A stretch of 64,000 nt of DNA from Halopelagius fulvigenes. Its GTDB lineage: Archaea; Halobacteriota; Halobacteria; Halobacteriales; Haloferacaceae. The notes beneath the pieces are model-generated. The model saw nothing but the letters and a program-made list of their open reading frames with translations. It was not told where the DNA came from and made no database searches. Within the stretch, counting starts at the first letter, position 1, and every line of letters begins with the position of its first letter. Both the position numbers and the translations under genes were made by a program. Location of the stretch: positions 310,001 to 374,000 of the forward strand of contig NZ_JBHSXH010000009.1 of assembly GCF_042662625.1 (NCBI RefSeq), read 5' to 3'. This document shows positions 24,276 through 33,125 of the stretch, piece after piece.

Positions 24276-25319
24276 TCAGATGCTCTCGGCGATTCGCTCG
24301 CCCGCGTCGTACCCGTTCCAGAGGGCGCGGTGGACGCGCCCCTCGCCGGCCACCCAGTCGCCGGCGAAGTAGAGGCCGGCGTCCTCCGCCGAGCGAATCA
24401 CGTCCTCGTCTACGCCCTCGTCGGGAAGCGCCAGTCGCCACCCTTGGTCGTCGGTCCAGTCGGGCGCGCGGTACCGGTCGTCGCCGAGGAGTTCGGCCAC
24501 GTGTCCGGCCGCGGCGGGCGCTACCTCCTCTACCGGTTCGGCGTATCGTTCGGCGGACCACTCGGGGCTCATCTGCGCGACGAACAGGCTCTCGCCCTCG
24601 GGGACGTGGCCGTCCTTGCACTCCTCGCGGGAGAGCCAGCCTATCTCGTGTTCCTTGTCCGCGTTCACGAGGCCGTACCACGGGTACTCCTCGCGGAACG
24701 GGTAGTGGAGGACGACGGTTTTGACGGTCCGGTACGGGACTGCACTGACCTTCCGTCTCACGTCGTCCAACCGGTCGTCGTCCCAGTGGGTCATATCGAG
24801 GAGGGCGGCCGTCTGCGGCGCGGGCGGCGTCAGGAGGATGGCGTCGAACGGCCCGAACGTCTCGCCGTCGACGCACGAGAGGGTCCACCCGTCGTCCTCG
24901 CGCGCGACGGTTTCGACCCGCGTTCGCGTCCGCACGTCGGCGTCGGTTCGGTCGAGGAGGCGCGTGCCGAGTTCCGCGATTCCCTCCGTCCACGTCCACT
25001 TCTCGGGGGCGTTCTCCGCCGCGTCCCCCTCGGAGAGTTCGCCCGCGGCGTCGAACGTCCACACCGGTTCCTCGACGTTCACGAGGCCCTCCGCGCCCAG
25101 TTCGGGAATCAGAGAGGCCGTCCGCTCGTCGGCGTTCTTCACGTAGTTCGCGCCGTGGTCGTATCGGCACCCGCGTCGCCGCCGCGTCGCGGCGCGCCCG
25201 CCGACGCCGCCGCCTTTCTCCAGTATCGTCACCTCGGCGTCGGCGCCCGCCTCCGCGATGGCGTACGCGGCCCCGACGCCCGCCGCCCCGGCGCCGACGA
25301 CGCCGACTCGCCCCGTCAC
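24276..25319 (-). CDS. FAD-dependent oxidoreductase (renalase/amine-oxidase-like)
   Basis: 347-residue flavoprotein. It starts with the FAD Rossmann motif VVGAGAAGVGAA, then EKGGGVGGRAATRR and the YDHGANYV segment typical of the renalase-like NAD(P)/FAD oxidoreductases. The C-terminal GLYFAGDWVAGEGRVHRALWNG contains the second FAD-contacting GD motif. Substrate unknown. The start is GTG 25319. It faces the Rieske protein gene 16 bp away, but the two are on opposite strands so an operon is excluded. Confidence 0.88.
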   Translation of the reverse strand: MTGRVGVVGAGAAGVGAAYAIAEAGADAEVTILEKGGGVGGRAATRRRRGCRYDHGANYVKNADERTASLIPELGAEGLVNVEEPVWTFDAAGELSEGDAAENAPEKWTWTEGIAELGTRLLDRTDADVRTRTRVETVAREDDGWTLSCVDGETFGPFDAILLTPPAPQTAALLDMTHWDDDRLDDVRRKVSAVPYRTVKTVVLHYPFREEYPWYGLVNADKEHEIGWLSREECKDGHVPEGESLFVAQMSPEWSAERYAEPVEEVAPAAAGHVAELLGDDRYRAPDWTDDQGWRLALPDEGVDEDVIRSAEDAGLYFAGDWVAGEGRVHRALWNGYDAGERIAESI

Positions 25320-25487
25320 GCCTCGCTCCCGCCGTCTCGCGGCGCGGTTCGGTCGCTATCACGGCCAGTCGCCCCGCAGTGGCTCGATTTATTCGGGCGT
25401 CGCATGGGCGGGCGTAGGGGCGCACCCCGCATTACGGTTCGGGGACGGACCCCCGAACCTCAAATCCCTACGGTCCCCCGTGTGCGT

Positions 25488-26297
25488 ATGGACGACGAAC
25501 CGGAGATACCGACGCTCGGGGAGGCGGACGTGCCCGCACTCGGACTCGGGACGATGGGTCTCGGCACGCCGTCGGAGGCCGAAGCGGTGACGACGGCGTT
25601 GGAGATGGGCTACCGCCACGTCGACACCGCGCAGATTTACGACAACGAGTCCGTCGTCGGCGACGCGATAGCGGCGGCCGCCGTTCCCCGAGAGGAGGTG
25701 TTCCTCGCCACGAAGGTGTGGGCGGACAACCTCGCGTACGACGACGTGCTATCGAGCGCGCGCGAGAGTATGGACCGACTCGGCGTGGAGTACCTCGACC
25801 TGTTGTACGTCCACCGCCCCATCGACGCGTACGACCCCGCGGACACCCTCGCGGCGTTCGACCGCCTCCGCGACGAGGGCCTGATTCGCCACGTCGGCGT
25901 GAGCAACTTCGAACCGGAGGAGTTGGCGACGGCGCGCGACCACCTCGATTCGCCGATAGCGGCCCACCAGACGGAGTACCACCCGCTCTTCACCCGACCG
26001 GAACTCCTCGCGGACGCGCGTGAACACGGCGCGGTCCCAGTGGCGTACTCGCCGATGGCGGGCGGGGCGGTGACCCGAGTGGAGGAAGTCGTCGCGGTGG
26101 CCGAGAAACACGAGACGACGCCGCAGGCGGTCAGTCTCGCGTGGTTGCGCGCGAAAGGCTTCTCGGTCATCCCGAAGTCGAGTTCGGCGGAACACCTCCG
26201 CGCGAACCGCGACGCGGTGACGTCTCTGACCCTCGACGAGGAGGACGTGGCGCGAATCGACGCCGTCGAACGCGAGGTGGAACTGTTCCCCGAGTGA
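25488..26297 (+). CDS. Aldo/keto reductase, short type
   Basis: 269-residue AKR of the 2,5-diketo-D-gluconate reductase-like group. The tetrad is seen as Asp/Tyr in HVDTAQIYDNE, Lys in FLATKVW and His in LLYVHRPID; the NADPH-binding VIPKSSSAEHLRAN segment is intact. ATG 25488 is selected because sequence further upstream is antisense to the flavoprotein gene. Physiological substrate unknown. Confidence 0.92.
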   Translation: MDDEPEIPTLGEADVPALGLGTMGLGTPSEAEAVTTALEMGYRHVDTAQIYDNESVVGDAIAAAAVPREEVFLATKVWADNLAYDDVLSSARESMDRLGVEYLDLLYVHRPIDAYDPADTLAAFDRLRDEGLIRHVGVSNFEPEELATARDHLDSPIAAHQTEYHPLFTRPELLADAREHGAVPVAYSPMAGGAVTRVEEVVAVAEKHETTPQAVSLAWLRAKGFSVIPKSSSAEHLRANRDAVTSLTLDEEDVARIDAVEREVELFPE

Positions 26298-26326
26298 GAC
26301 ATTCAGTCTCGCCAACCCCGGAATTG

Positions 26327-26332
26327 TTATAA
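26327..26332 (+). promoter_or_regulatory. TATA-like box of the KaiC-like gene
   Basis: TTATAA lies about 26 nt ahead of ATG 26356, giving a leaderless transcript. It lies between the AKR stop and the KaiC-like start and supports that start. Confidence 0.5.
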
Positions 26333-26355
26333 CCCAGTCTTCGGAGAGTACCCCT

Positions 26356-27060
26356 ATGCGGATTCCGAGTGGGGTTAGCGGGTTCGACCATCTCATCGAA
26401 GGTGGGTTCCTCCCCCAACGACTCTACGTGTTGTCAGGTCCGCCGGGAAGTGGCAAGACCACGTTCACGGCGCAGTTCATCGCGGAGGGACTTCGTAACG
26501 GCGAGAACTGCATGTATATCACGATGCACGAGACGAAAGAGGAACTCGTGAACGACATGTCGGGGTACGACTTCGGCTTCGAGACCCTCACGTCGTCCGA
26601 GCAGTTCCGATTCATCAACCTCGTGAGCCAGAAGGGCAAGCACCTGCTGAACCAGTTCTCGCAGGGGAACAACCCGTCCAGCGTGCAGAGTCTCACGGAC
26701 AAGATCGTCGCGTTCGTCAACTCGCGGCAGGTGGACCGCCTCGTCGTGGACTCGACGATGCTGCTCCGCCTGTTCTTCGCTGGCGGCGACGAGGAGATGA
26801 CGCGCTTTCTCACCGCGTTGAAGCAGGGCGAGGCGACGACGCTCCTCATCTCCGAGATGACCGACCCGAGTTCGTACTCCGACGAGCACTACCTCGCGCA
26901 CGGCGTCATCTTCTTCCACAACTACCTCGAAGCGACGGGGATGACGCGCGGGATACAGGTCGTGAAGATGCGCGGGACGGACATCGACTGCGACATTCGC
27001 TCGCTGGAGTTCTCCGACGACGGGTTGGTGGTAGACCCGGCGAAGCGCGTGGACCTGTAG
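26356..27060 (+). CDS. KaiC-like RecA-superfamily ATPase (HTR-like)
   Basis: 234-residue single-domain KaiC/RadA-like ATPase. Walker A is GPPGSGKTT at about residue 28-36, Walker B a hydrophobic strand ending VDSTM near 125, and the KaiC-type start IPSGVSGFDHLIEGG is intact. Haloarchaea carry many such proteins, some linked with signal-transduction genes (HTR-like). It has only one CI-like domain, unlike cyanobacterial KaiC. The next gene begins three bases after the stop, so the pair is probably co-translated. Function unknown. Confidence 0.88.
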   Translation: MRIPSGVSGFDHLIEGGFLPQRLYVLSGPPGSGKTTFTAQFIAEGLRNGENCMYITMHETKEELVNDMSGYDFGFETLTSSEQFRFINLVSQKGKHLLNQFSQGNNPSSVQSLTDKIVAFVNSRQVDRLVVDSTMLLRLFFAGGDEEMTRFLTALKQGEATTLLISEMTDPSSYSDEHYLAHGVIFFHNYLEATGMTRGIQVVKMRGTDIDCDIRSLEFSDDGLVVDPAKRVDL

Positions 27061-27063
27061 GCC

Positions 27064-27471
27064 ATGTACGACAAGGTATTCGATACCGACTGGCGGACGC
27101 TCGAAGCCGAGGACGCGCTTCGGCGGATGTACGCCCTCGGTATCGCCAGCGAACTCGGCCACGAGTTCCCCGAGGAACGGACGCGCATCCGACGCCTCAC
27201 GAGCACGGCGTACCAGCGGAGCGTGCTGGACCTCGCCTACAACGAGGGCCGCAGGCAGGTCCAAGACGTCCGCGGCGACTTCGACGCCGACTCCGACCTG
27301 TGGGACGCCCTCATCGACGAGGACGGGTCGCCGAAAGCGCCGCCGACGCTCGACGTGGACCGGACGCCGGCGGGTCTGCCGAAGGCCGTCTCCCGGGCGT
27401 CGATGCTGGAACTCGACGTCGACGAACTGGAGATGCTGCGCATCCCGTCGTTGCTCCGGCGCGACGAGTAG
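27064..27471 (+). CDS. Hypothetical protein coupled to KaiC-like ATPase
   Basis: 135-residue soluble protein, mostly helical: an N-terminal helix-rich section (MYDKVFDTDWRTLEAEDALRR is followed by GIASELGHEFPEERTRIRRL), then LAYNEGRRQVQDVRGDF, and an acidic C-terminal third rich in Asp and Pro that ends in LLRRDE. No metal, membrane or nucleotide motif. It starts three bases after the KaiC-like gene, so it is likely its partner or regulator; I do not recognise the family. Confidence 0.7.
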   Translation: MYDKVFDTDWRTLEAEDALRRMYALGIASELGHEFPEERTRIRRLTSTAYQRSVLDLAYNEGRRQVQDVRGDFDADSDLWDALIDEDGSPKAPPTLDVDRTPAGLPKAVSRASMLELDVDELEMLRIPSLLRRDE

Positions 27472-27511
27472 CGCGGAAAGCCGTTTTCCGTCCGCGGCGC
27501 GTACGAGAGGT

Positions 27512-27922
27512 ATGAGCGAACGCGCGGCGGAAGACATGCCGAACTCCGAGGACGAGTGGCGCGAACGACTGACCGACGAGGAGTACGAGATTCTGCGGGA
27601 GCGAGGCACCGAACCCCGATTCAGCGGCGAGCATCTGGACCGCTCCGAGGAGGGGACGTACCACTGTGCGGGGTGCGGAGCGGAACTGTTCGACTCCGAG
27701 ACGAAGTACGACTCCGAGTGCGGGTGGCCGGCGTTCTTCGCCGCGAACGACGACAACGTCGAGACGGAGACGGACACCCGCCACGGGATGCGCCGCATCG
27801 AAGTGCTCTGTAAGAACTGCGGCGGCCACCTCGGACACGTCTTCGACGACGGCCCCGACCCGACGGGCAAGCGCTACTGCATCAACTCCGTCGCCATCGA
27901 CTTCGAGAGCGACGAGAACTGA
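27512..27922 (+). CDS. msrB: Peptide-methionine (R)-S-oxide reductase MsrB
   Basis: 136-residue repair enzyme reducing methionine-R-sulfoxide in oxidised proteins. Zinc ligands CAGC and CKNC are both present, the ECGWPAFF and GGHLGHVF motifs match MsrB, and the catalytic Cys is in RYCINSVAI. The N-terminal 40 residues are acidic, as usual in halophiles. It begins 40 bp after the KaiC-associated gene. No MsrA is nearby. Confidence 0.95.
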   Translation: MSERAAEDMPNSEDEWRERLTDEEYEILRERGTEPRFSGEHLDRSEEGTYHCAGCGAELFDSETKYDSECGWPAFFAANDDNVETETDTRHGMRRIEVLCKNCGGHLGHVFDDGPDPTGKRYCINSVAIDFESDEN

Positions 27923-27969
27923 GGCGGCGGCGACGCCGACGCCGAGAACCGACGGACGCCGCTATCCGG

Positions 27970-28407
27970 TCACTCCCCGTCGCCGTTGAGGTTCGCCGTC
28001 AGGACGGGGACGCTCGACCCGGCGACGACTTTCTGCGAGACGCTCCCGATGAGGTTCTTCGTGTAGTCGCCGCGGCGCGTCCCCATCGCTATCAGGTCGG
28101 CGTCTATCTCGTCGGCGTACGCGAGAATCTCGTCGGCGGGGTCGCCCTTCCTGACGGCTTCGGTCACGGCGACGCCCGCCTCCGAGAGGCTGGTTGCCGC
28201 ACGGTCGGTCGCGGTTTCGGCCTCGCCCTCGAGTTCGGCGATGACGTCCTCCTGCATCTCCTCTTGGAGCGTCAGGAAGGCCCGGTCGTCGACGACGTAG
28301 AGGACGTGTACCTCCGCGTCCCGACGTTCGGCGACGTCGGCGGCGATTTCGACGACCGTCTGCATCGAGTCGGTTCCGTCCGTGGGCAACAGGATTCGCT
28401 GGAACAT
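27970..28407 (-). CDS. Universal stress protein (UspA family)
   Basis: 145-residue alpha/beta Usp domain: start MFQRILLPTDGT, a VLYVVDD strand, and ADLIAMGTRRGDYTKNLIGSVSQKVV, which is the nucleotide-binding loop region. ATG 28407 is preferred to one 21 bases upstream because the preceding residues are absent from typical family starts. Role in stress response is generic. Convergent with msrB, divergent from the ZIP transporter gene. Confidence 0.9.
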   Translation of the reverse strand: MFQRILLPTDGTDSMQTVVEIAADVAERRDAEVHVLYVVDDRAFLTLQEEMQEDVIAELEGEAETATDRAATSLSEAGVAVTEAVRKGDPADEILAYADEIDADLIAMGTRRGDYTKNLIGSVSQKVVAGSSVPVLTANLNGDGE

Positions 28408-28539
28408 ACCTCTCTCGGGCGTTTGCACCCGGCACGCCTATATCCTCCCCTCCGTTCCCGCGCGGAGAGAACGGTCGGCGGAAACGAACTCCGACGCGGC
28501 GGAAGGTACACGTACCGCCGGGACGACGCTCGAAGGAAG

Positions 28540-29331
28540 ATGAACGTCGCCGACACCTTCGTCTCCCTCGTCGGGACGGACCCGTTGTTGCTCGGACTGG
28601 CGGGGGGCGTCTTCATCGCGCTCTGTAACACGGCGGGCGCACTCGCCATCGTCGTCTACCCGAACCCGAGCGAACGGGCGTTAGACGCCGCGCTGGGGTT
28701 CGCCGCGGGCGTCATGCTCTCGGCAAGTTTCACGAGCCTCCTGCTTCCGGGCATCGAACTCGGCGGACCGTTCCCGGTGTTCGTCGGGTTCGCACTCGGC
28801 GTCGTCCTCCTCGACAGGGCCGACGACTGGGCTCCGAACGTCCAACAGGTCGTCACCGGCCGTCGGGTCGACCCCGGAGATAGCAGGATGGCGTCCGTCG
28901 TCCTCTTCATCGTCGCCATCACGCTCCACAACATGCCCGAGGGACTCGCCGTCGGCGTCGGGTTCGGGTCCGGCGACATCGGCAACGCCGTCGCCCTGAT
29001 GCTCGCCATCGGCGCGCAGAACGTCCCCGAGGGACTGGCCGTCTCGCTGGCCGCCCGGAGCGCCGGCCTCGGGTCGTACTTCTACGCCGGCGTCGCGGGG
29101 GTGCGCGCCGGCCTCGTCGAGATTCCGCTGGCCGTCGTCGGGGCCGTCGCGGCGGCGTTCGTCGCCCCGATAGTCCCCTACGCGATGGGCTTCGCCGCCG
29201 GCGGGATGCTGTTCGTCATCAGCCACGAGATAGTCCCCGAGACGCACGCGCGCGGGCACGAACACGTCGCCACCGCGGGGATGATGGTCGGCGTCGCCGT
29301 GATGCTCTACCTCGACGTGACGCTCGCCTGA
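28540..29331 (+). CDS. ZIP-family divalent metal transporter
   Basis: 263-residue polytopic membrane protein of the ZIP (zinc/iron permease) family. Eight helices are expected; the metal-binding helices carry HNMPEG and NVPEGLAVSLAAR, the two conserved His/Asn-x2-Pro-Glu-Gly motifs, and a late SHEIVPETHARGHEH segment. Imports Zn2+ or related metals into the cytoplasm. The start at ATG 28540 follows a GGAAG purine run; upstream frame is antisense to the Usp gene. Confidence 0.9.
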   Translation: MNVADTFVSLVGTDPLLLGLAGGVFIALCNTAGALAIVVYPNPSERALDAALGFAAGVMLSASFTSLLLPGIELGGPFPVFVGFALGVVLLDRADDWAPNVQQVVTGRRVDPGDSRMASVVLFIVAITLHNMPEGLAVGVGFGSGDIGNAVALMLAIGAQNVPEGLAVSLAARSAGLGSYFYAGVAGVRAGLVEIPLAVVGAVAAAFVAPIVPYAMGFAAGGMLFVISHEIVPETHARGHEHVATAGMMVGVAVMLYLDVTLA

Positions 29332-29417
29332 GGCCCGCCTGATGCCCGCCCGCGGTCCGGTCCGCGACCGACACGCCGGACGCCGAGGTTTTTACGCCCG
29401 GCGGACGCGTCGAAGCC

Positions 29418-30443
29418 ATGCACGTTCTCGTCGTCGGCGGAACCGGTCTCATCAGTACCGGCATCACCCGACAGTTGGTCGATGCGGGCCACGACGTCGC
29501 CGTCTACAACCGCGGCGAAACCGACGCCGCGATTCCCGACGCCGTCTCGACGCTCCGGGGCGACCGGACCGACTTCGACCGCTTCGAAGCGCAGATGCGC
29601 GAACTCGACCCCGCACCGGACTGCGTCATCGACATGGTGTGTTTCACCGAGGCGGAGGCCGAGAGCGCCGTCCGCGCCTTCCGCGGCCGAATCGACCAGT
29701 ACGTCTTCTGCAGCACTATCGACGTCTACCACCGCCCGCCGCCGCGGAACCCGGTGACCGAGGACGCGCCCCGCCGCCCGTCCGTCAGCGACTACGCCGC
29801 CGGAAAGACGGCCGCCGAGGACGTCTTCTTCGAGAATCACGGCGAAGCGTTCGACGTGACCGTCGTCCGCCCGTGGAACACCTACGGCGAGGGCGGAACC
29901 CTCGTCCACACGTTCGGCACCGGGTCGTACTACATCGACAGAATCCGCGAGGGTGTGCCCGTCGTCGTCCACGGCGACGGCACCTCGCTGTGGGGCCCCT
30001 GTCACCGCGACGACGTGGCCGCGGCGTTCGTCGGCGCAGTCGGCAACGAGGACGCCTATGGCGAGGCGTACAACGTCACCAGCGAGGAGACGATGACGTG
30101 GAACCAGTACCACCGCCGGGTGGCGTCGGCACTCGACGCGCCCGAACCCGAGTTGGTCCACGTCCCGACGGACGTTCTCACCGCCGTCGCGCCCGAGAGG
30201 ACGCGGATGCTCAGGGACCACTTCCGGTACAGCACCGTCTTCGACAACGAGAAGGCGAAACGCGACTTGGGGTTCGAGTACACCGTCGATTTCGAGACGG
30301 GCGTCCGCCGGACTGTGGGCTGGTTGGACGAGAGGGACGCCGTCGATTCACTGGAGACCGAACCGTTCGAGGACGAACTCGTCGCCGCGTGGCGCGAGAC
30401 GACCGAGGAGTTCGTCGCGGCGAACCGGGTCGCCGACGACTGA
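29418..30443 (+). CDS. NAD-dependent epimerase/dehydratase, extended SDR
   Basis: 341-residue protein. The N-terminal GGTGLISTGIT is the dinucleotide motif and resembles CSP41/isoflavone-reductase-like SDRs. VFCSTIDVYHRPP and a DYAAGKTAAE segment provide the Tyr-x3-Lys catalytic pair. The C-terminal region binds an unknown sugar-nucleotide or other substrate. It is followed by a convergent gene three bases away. No sugar biosynthesis cluster nearby. Confidence 0.85.
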   Translation: MHVLVVGGTGLISTGITRQLVDAGHDVAVYNRGETDAAIPDAVSTLRGDRTDFDRFEAQMRELDPAPDCVIDMVCFTEAEAESAVRAFRGRIDQYVFCSTIDVYHRPPPRNPVTEDAPRRPSVSDYAAGKTAAEDVFFENHGEAFDVTVVRPWNTYGEGGTLVHTFGTGSYYIDRIREGVPVVVHGDGTSLWGPCHRDDVAAAFVGAVGNEDAYGEAYNVTSEETMTWNQYHRRVASALDAPEPELVHVPTDVLTAVAPERTRMLRDHFRYSTVFDNEKAKRDLGFEYTVDFETGVRRTVGWLDERDAVDSLETEPFEDELVAAWRETTEEFVAANRVADD

Positions 30444-30446
30444 GGC

Positions 30447-31352
30447 TTACGCCTCCGCGCCGGTCCCGTCGGACTCCTCCTCTGCGACGTCTCCGTCGGT
30501 CGCCTCGGCGGCGTCGGCCACCCACTGTTCGGCCCGTTCGGGACTCACGTCGGCGGCGTCCGCCACGTCCTCGGCGTTCGCGTCCGCGAGTGCGGCGAGC
30601 GAGTCGATACCGGCGTCTCTGAGGTCCGCGCCGTACGCCTCGCCGATGCCGCCTACCTCCGTCGGGTCGCCGGCGCTTCGGGAGGTGTCCGATTCGCTCT
30701 CGGTCGTCGCTTGCGAGGGGGCCGCCGCCTCCGACGTCGTCTCCGACTCCTCGCCGGTCGCCGTGGCCTCGGTCGCGGGGTCGGGTTCGTGCGCCTCCGC
30801 CTCGGCGGCCTCCTCCGCGCCCTGCACCTCGACGTTGTCGGCCTCGTCTTCGCTGTCGTCGTCGAACTGCGCGGTCGCGGGTTCGTCCGCACCGTCGGCC
30901 TCGGTTTCCTCTTCCTCCTCCTCGTTTTCGGCCTCCGACTCCGCTCCGTCGGTGCGTTCGGCCTCGACTTCCACCTCGGACTCGGCTTCTATCTCGTCTC
31001 CGCCCTCCCGTTCGAGTTCCGTCTCCGCCTCGACTTCGACTTCCACCCCGTCTCCTGCCTCTACCTCCACCTCCGTCTCGACTTCCATCTCCTCTTCGCC
31101 CCCGTCAGTCCCGCCCTCGCCGCCTCCCGCGGCGTCCGTCGCGGCGGGGCGGATGTCGCCGTCCGTCGGGAGGACGAACCGGAGTTCGCCGTACGGGACG
31201 AACCCGGAGATTCGCTCCCGTTCTTCGTCCTCGAACAGGAGGATCCCCTCCTCGATGGCTTTGAAGTTCCCGCAGGCGACGGTCGGACCGTTCGCCAGGT
31301 GGACTGACAACCGCTGTGCTCCGTCCGTCGAATCGTCGGTTTCCGATGACAT
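30447..31352 (-). CDS. Acidic protein with beta N-domain, EV-rich module and helix-hairpin-helix C-terminus
   Basis: 301 residues. Residues 11-70 look like a small beta domain (RLSVHLANGPTVACGNFKA, then GFVPYGELRFVLP). Residues 87-135 are a Glu/Val alternating module (EEMEVETEVEVEAGDGVE onward) nearly identical, at protein level, to residues 132-179 of the protein at 42590-43447. A disordered acidic stretch follows, and the last 65 residues form a helix-hairpin-helix-like element (GIGEAYGADLRDAGIDSL) similar to those in gas-vesicle- or DNA-associated helix-hairpin-helix proteins. No membrane segment. ATG 31352; upstream frame is unlike. Function unknown. Confidence 0.75.
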   Translation of the reverse strand: MSSETDDSTDGAQRLSVHLANGPTVACGNFKAIEEGILLFEDEERERISGFVPYGELRFVLPTDGDIRPAATDAAGGGEGGTDGGEEEMEVETEVEVEAGDGVEVEVEAETELEREGGDEIEAESEVEVEAERTDGAESEAENEEEEEETEADGADEPATAQFDDDSEDEADNVEVQGAEEAAEAEAHEPDPATEATATGEESETTSEAAAPSQATTESESDTSRSAGDPTEVGGIGEAYGADLRDAGIDSLAALADANAEDVADAADVSPERAEQWVADAAEATDGDVAEEESDGTGAEA

Positions 31353-31505
31353 AGTTGAACTCGCGGACGCGTCCCGCGGACGGGGAGGTACGGACGCGAC
31401 CGACAGAAGCGTTCGGGCGGTTTCGGGCGACCGTACCGGTTTCTGACGTGTTCTGTCGGCCGTCCGCGCCGAACCGTTTTGTCGTCGGCGCGTCACGACT
31501 CTCGC

Positions 31506-31898
31506 ATGTCCCGCGGCGTCGATTCGAGAGCCGAGGAACTGCTGACGAGCGAACCGCTCATGGCGCACCTCGCCACCTGCCACGAGGGCCGCCCGCACGT
31601 CGCACCGCTCTGGTACCGGTACGAGGACGGCGTCGTGGAACTCGTCACCACCGGGACGAAACTGCGGAACGTCCGCGAGAACCCGAAGGTGGCGCTGTCG
31701 GTGCAGAAAGACGAGGGCGGGCACGCGCAGTGGATGGTGACGCTCCTCGGCACCGCCGCCGTCGTCGAGGACGAGGCGGAGACGCGGGCGGCGACGCGGA
31801 AGATAAACGAGAAGTACGGCGCGGACCCCGACGCGTGGGAGGAGAACGTCCTCGTCCGGATCGACGTGGGGTCGGCGTCGTGGCAGACGTACGACTGA
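31506..31898 (+). CDS. Pyridoxamine 5'-phosphate oxidase-like flavin-binding protein
   Basis: 130-residue FMN/F420-type split-barrel protein: N-terminal LMAHLATCHEGRPHVAPLWYRY is the flavin-binding strand pair, followed by RNVRENPKVALSVQ and a TLLGTAAVVEDE strand. Such proteins may bind FMN, F420 or haem and reduce small molecules; with cofGHC in the same window an F420 role is possible but unproven. ATG 31506 chosen; nine extra codons upstream are not conserved-looking. Confidence 0.82.
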   Translation: MSRGVDSRAEELLTSEPLMAHLATCHEGRPHVAPLWYRYEDGVVELVTTGTKLRNVRENPKVALSVQKDEGGHAQWMVTLLGTAAVVEDEAETRAATRKINEKYGADPDAWEENVLVRIDVGSASWQTYD

Positions 31899-31963
31899 GC
31901 GAAGCGAGCAGCGGAAAACGAAAACGGCACTCGGAGAAGAGCGTCGAGAGGAGTCGAGAGCGC

Positions 31964-32572
31964 TTAGACGAGTCGGGCGAACGCGAGCGTCCCGCTCACG
32001 TTCTCGATGAGGACGCGGACGACCTGGTCCTCCTGCGCGCCGGGGACGAATATCGTGTACTTGCCGCGTTCGGCGACGCCGTCGCCCTTGCGGCCGGTTC
32101 CGGTGATCTTCACCTCGTAGGTGCGACCCTCCTCGACGGCCTCCTGCGTCTGCTGTTTCGACTGCGAGGAGCGCTTTTCGACGGGGCGGAACGCACCGCA
32201 CGCCTCACAGCGGAGCATGTCGACGCCGTTCTCGGTCACGAGGCGGGTGTCGGGGAGTCCGCACTCCGAACAGGTGACGTACTCGGCGACGTAGCTGTCG
32301 AGGGCCTCGTCGAAGTCCGACACCGAGAACGACCCGCTGTACCGCGCGCGGTTCTCGTCGAGTTGCCCGTTCGTCCCGAGCGTTCGCTGGATGAAGCGGT
32401 GGACGTGTTCGGGCTTCCGAGAGAGGGCGTCGGCGATGGAGCCGAGGTTGGTCAGGCGGGTGAACGCGCCGTCGGTTTCGCCCTCGGGATCCGGGATAGT
32501 GAGTCGAGATTGTTCCTGCGAGCGGTCCGGAAGAACGTCGAGAGCCCGGTCGAGAGAATCAGCGTATTCCAT
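31964..32572 (-). CDS. Translation initiation factor aIF2-beta with C-terminal TRAM domain
   Basis: 202-residue beta subunit of the archaeal eIF2, which carries initiator tRNA to the ribosome. Core helices and the SFSVSDFDEAL segment are followed by a C4 zinc finger (Cys101, Cys104, Cys122, Cys125, in CSEC and CEAC). Residues 148-202 form a TRAM RNA-binding domain (GRTYEVKITGTGRKGDGVA), an addition common in haloarchaeal paralogues but absent from minimal aIF2-beta. ATG 32572 is used. Whether it is the primary aIF2-beta or a TRAM-bearing paralogue cannot be decided here. Confidence 0.9.
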   Translation of the reverse strand: MEYADSLDRALDVLPDRSQEQSRLTIPDPEGETDGAFTRLTNLGSIADALSRKPEHVHRFIQRTLGTNGQLDENRARYSGSFSVSDFDEALDSYVAEYVTCSECGLPDTRLVTENGVDMLRCEACGAFRPVEKRSSQSKQQTQEAVEEGRTYEVKITGTGRKGDGVAERGKYTIFVPGAQEDQVVRVLIENVSGTLAFARLV

Positions 32573-32692
32573 ACGTAGTTCAGCATCCCGTCGTTGATAG
32601 GGCTTCCGTGGTACGCGCTCGCAGGAGGCTCTCGCGGTAAACGAGGGAGATTCGACCGCCAGAACTTCGGTTCTGCGCGGCGATGTGCCCGT

Positions 32693-32911
32693 ATGGGCTA
32701 CACGTGGCAGTACTACGACTTGATTCTCGTCGGCGTCTTCGTGAGCATGGTTCTCGGCGTCGCCGTCGGCACCCTCACCTCGGTGTCTTCGAGTCTCTCC
32801 GTCGCGGGGTTCGGCGTCGTCGCCGCCGCGTTCATCGGCCACGGTCTGTTCGTCAACGGCCCCGTGGACGACCGGAGCGACCTGACCGACGAAGTGGACA
32901 CGCTGAACTGA
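32693..32911 (+). CDS. Small two-TM membrane protein
   Basis: 72-residue hydrophobic protein with two predicted helices (VGVFVSMVLGVAVGTL and VAGFGVVAAAFIGHGLF) and an acidic C-terminal tail ending DEVDTLN. Start MGYTWQYYDL at ATG 32693. Conserved-looking haloarchaeal small membrane protein of unknown role. Confidence 0.68.
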   Translation: MGYTWQYYDLILVGVFVSMVLGVAVGTLTSVSSSLSVAGFGVVAAAFIGHGLFVNGPVDDRSDLTDEVDTLN

Positions 32912-32947
32912 GGCGCGGAACGCCCGGGCGGGCGGTTCGACCCGCGG

Positions 32948-33061
32948 TCACGATTCTACCGACGCGATACCGACGACTTCCACCAGCGGAATCGACCGCT
33001 CCGTCCGCGTCGCCTCCGTCGCGCCGCGCACGACGCCCCACACCCGGACTCGCTTCTCCAC
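32948..33061 (-). other. Short possible gene or remnant, 37 codons
   Basis: A GTG-started minus-strand frame encodes a compact peptide (beginning EKRVRVWGVVRGATEAT, ending VVGIASVES) with a strand-turn-strand pattern unlike the Arg-rich antisense frames around it. It could be a tiny protein or the decayed C terminus of a larger gene; no start with good context is visible. Confidence 0.25.
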
Positions 33062-33125
33062 CCGATGAGGTAAGGTATCTTACGGATCACGGCGGTTAAG
33101 AACGTCCGCTTCGAAGGAGGAGGTT

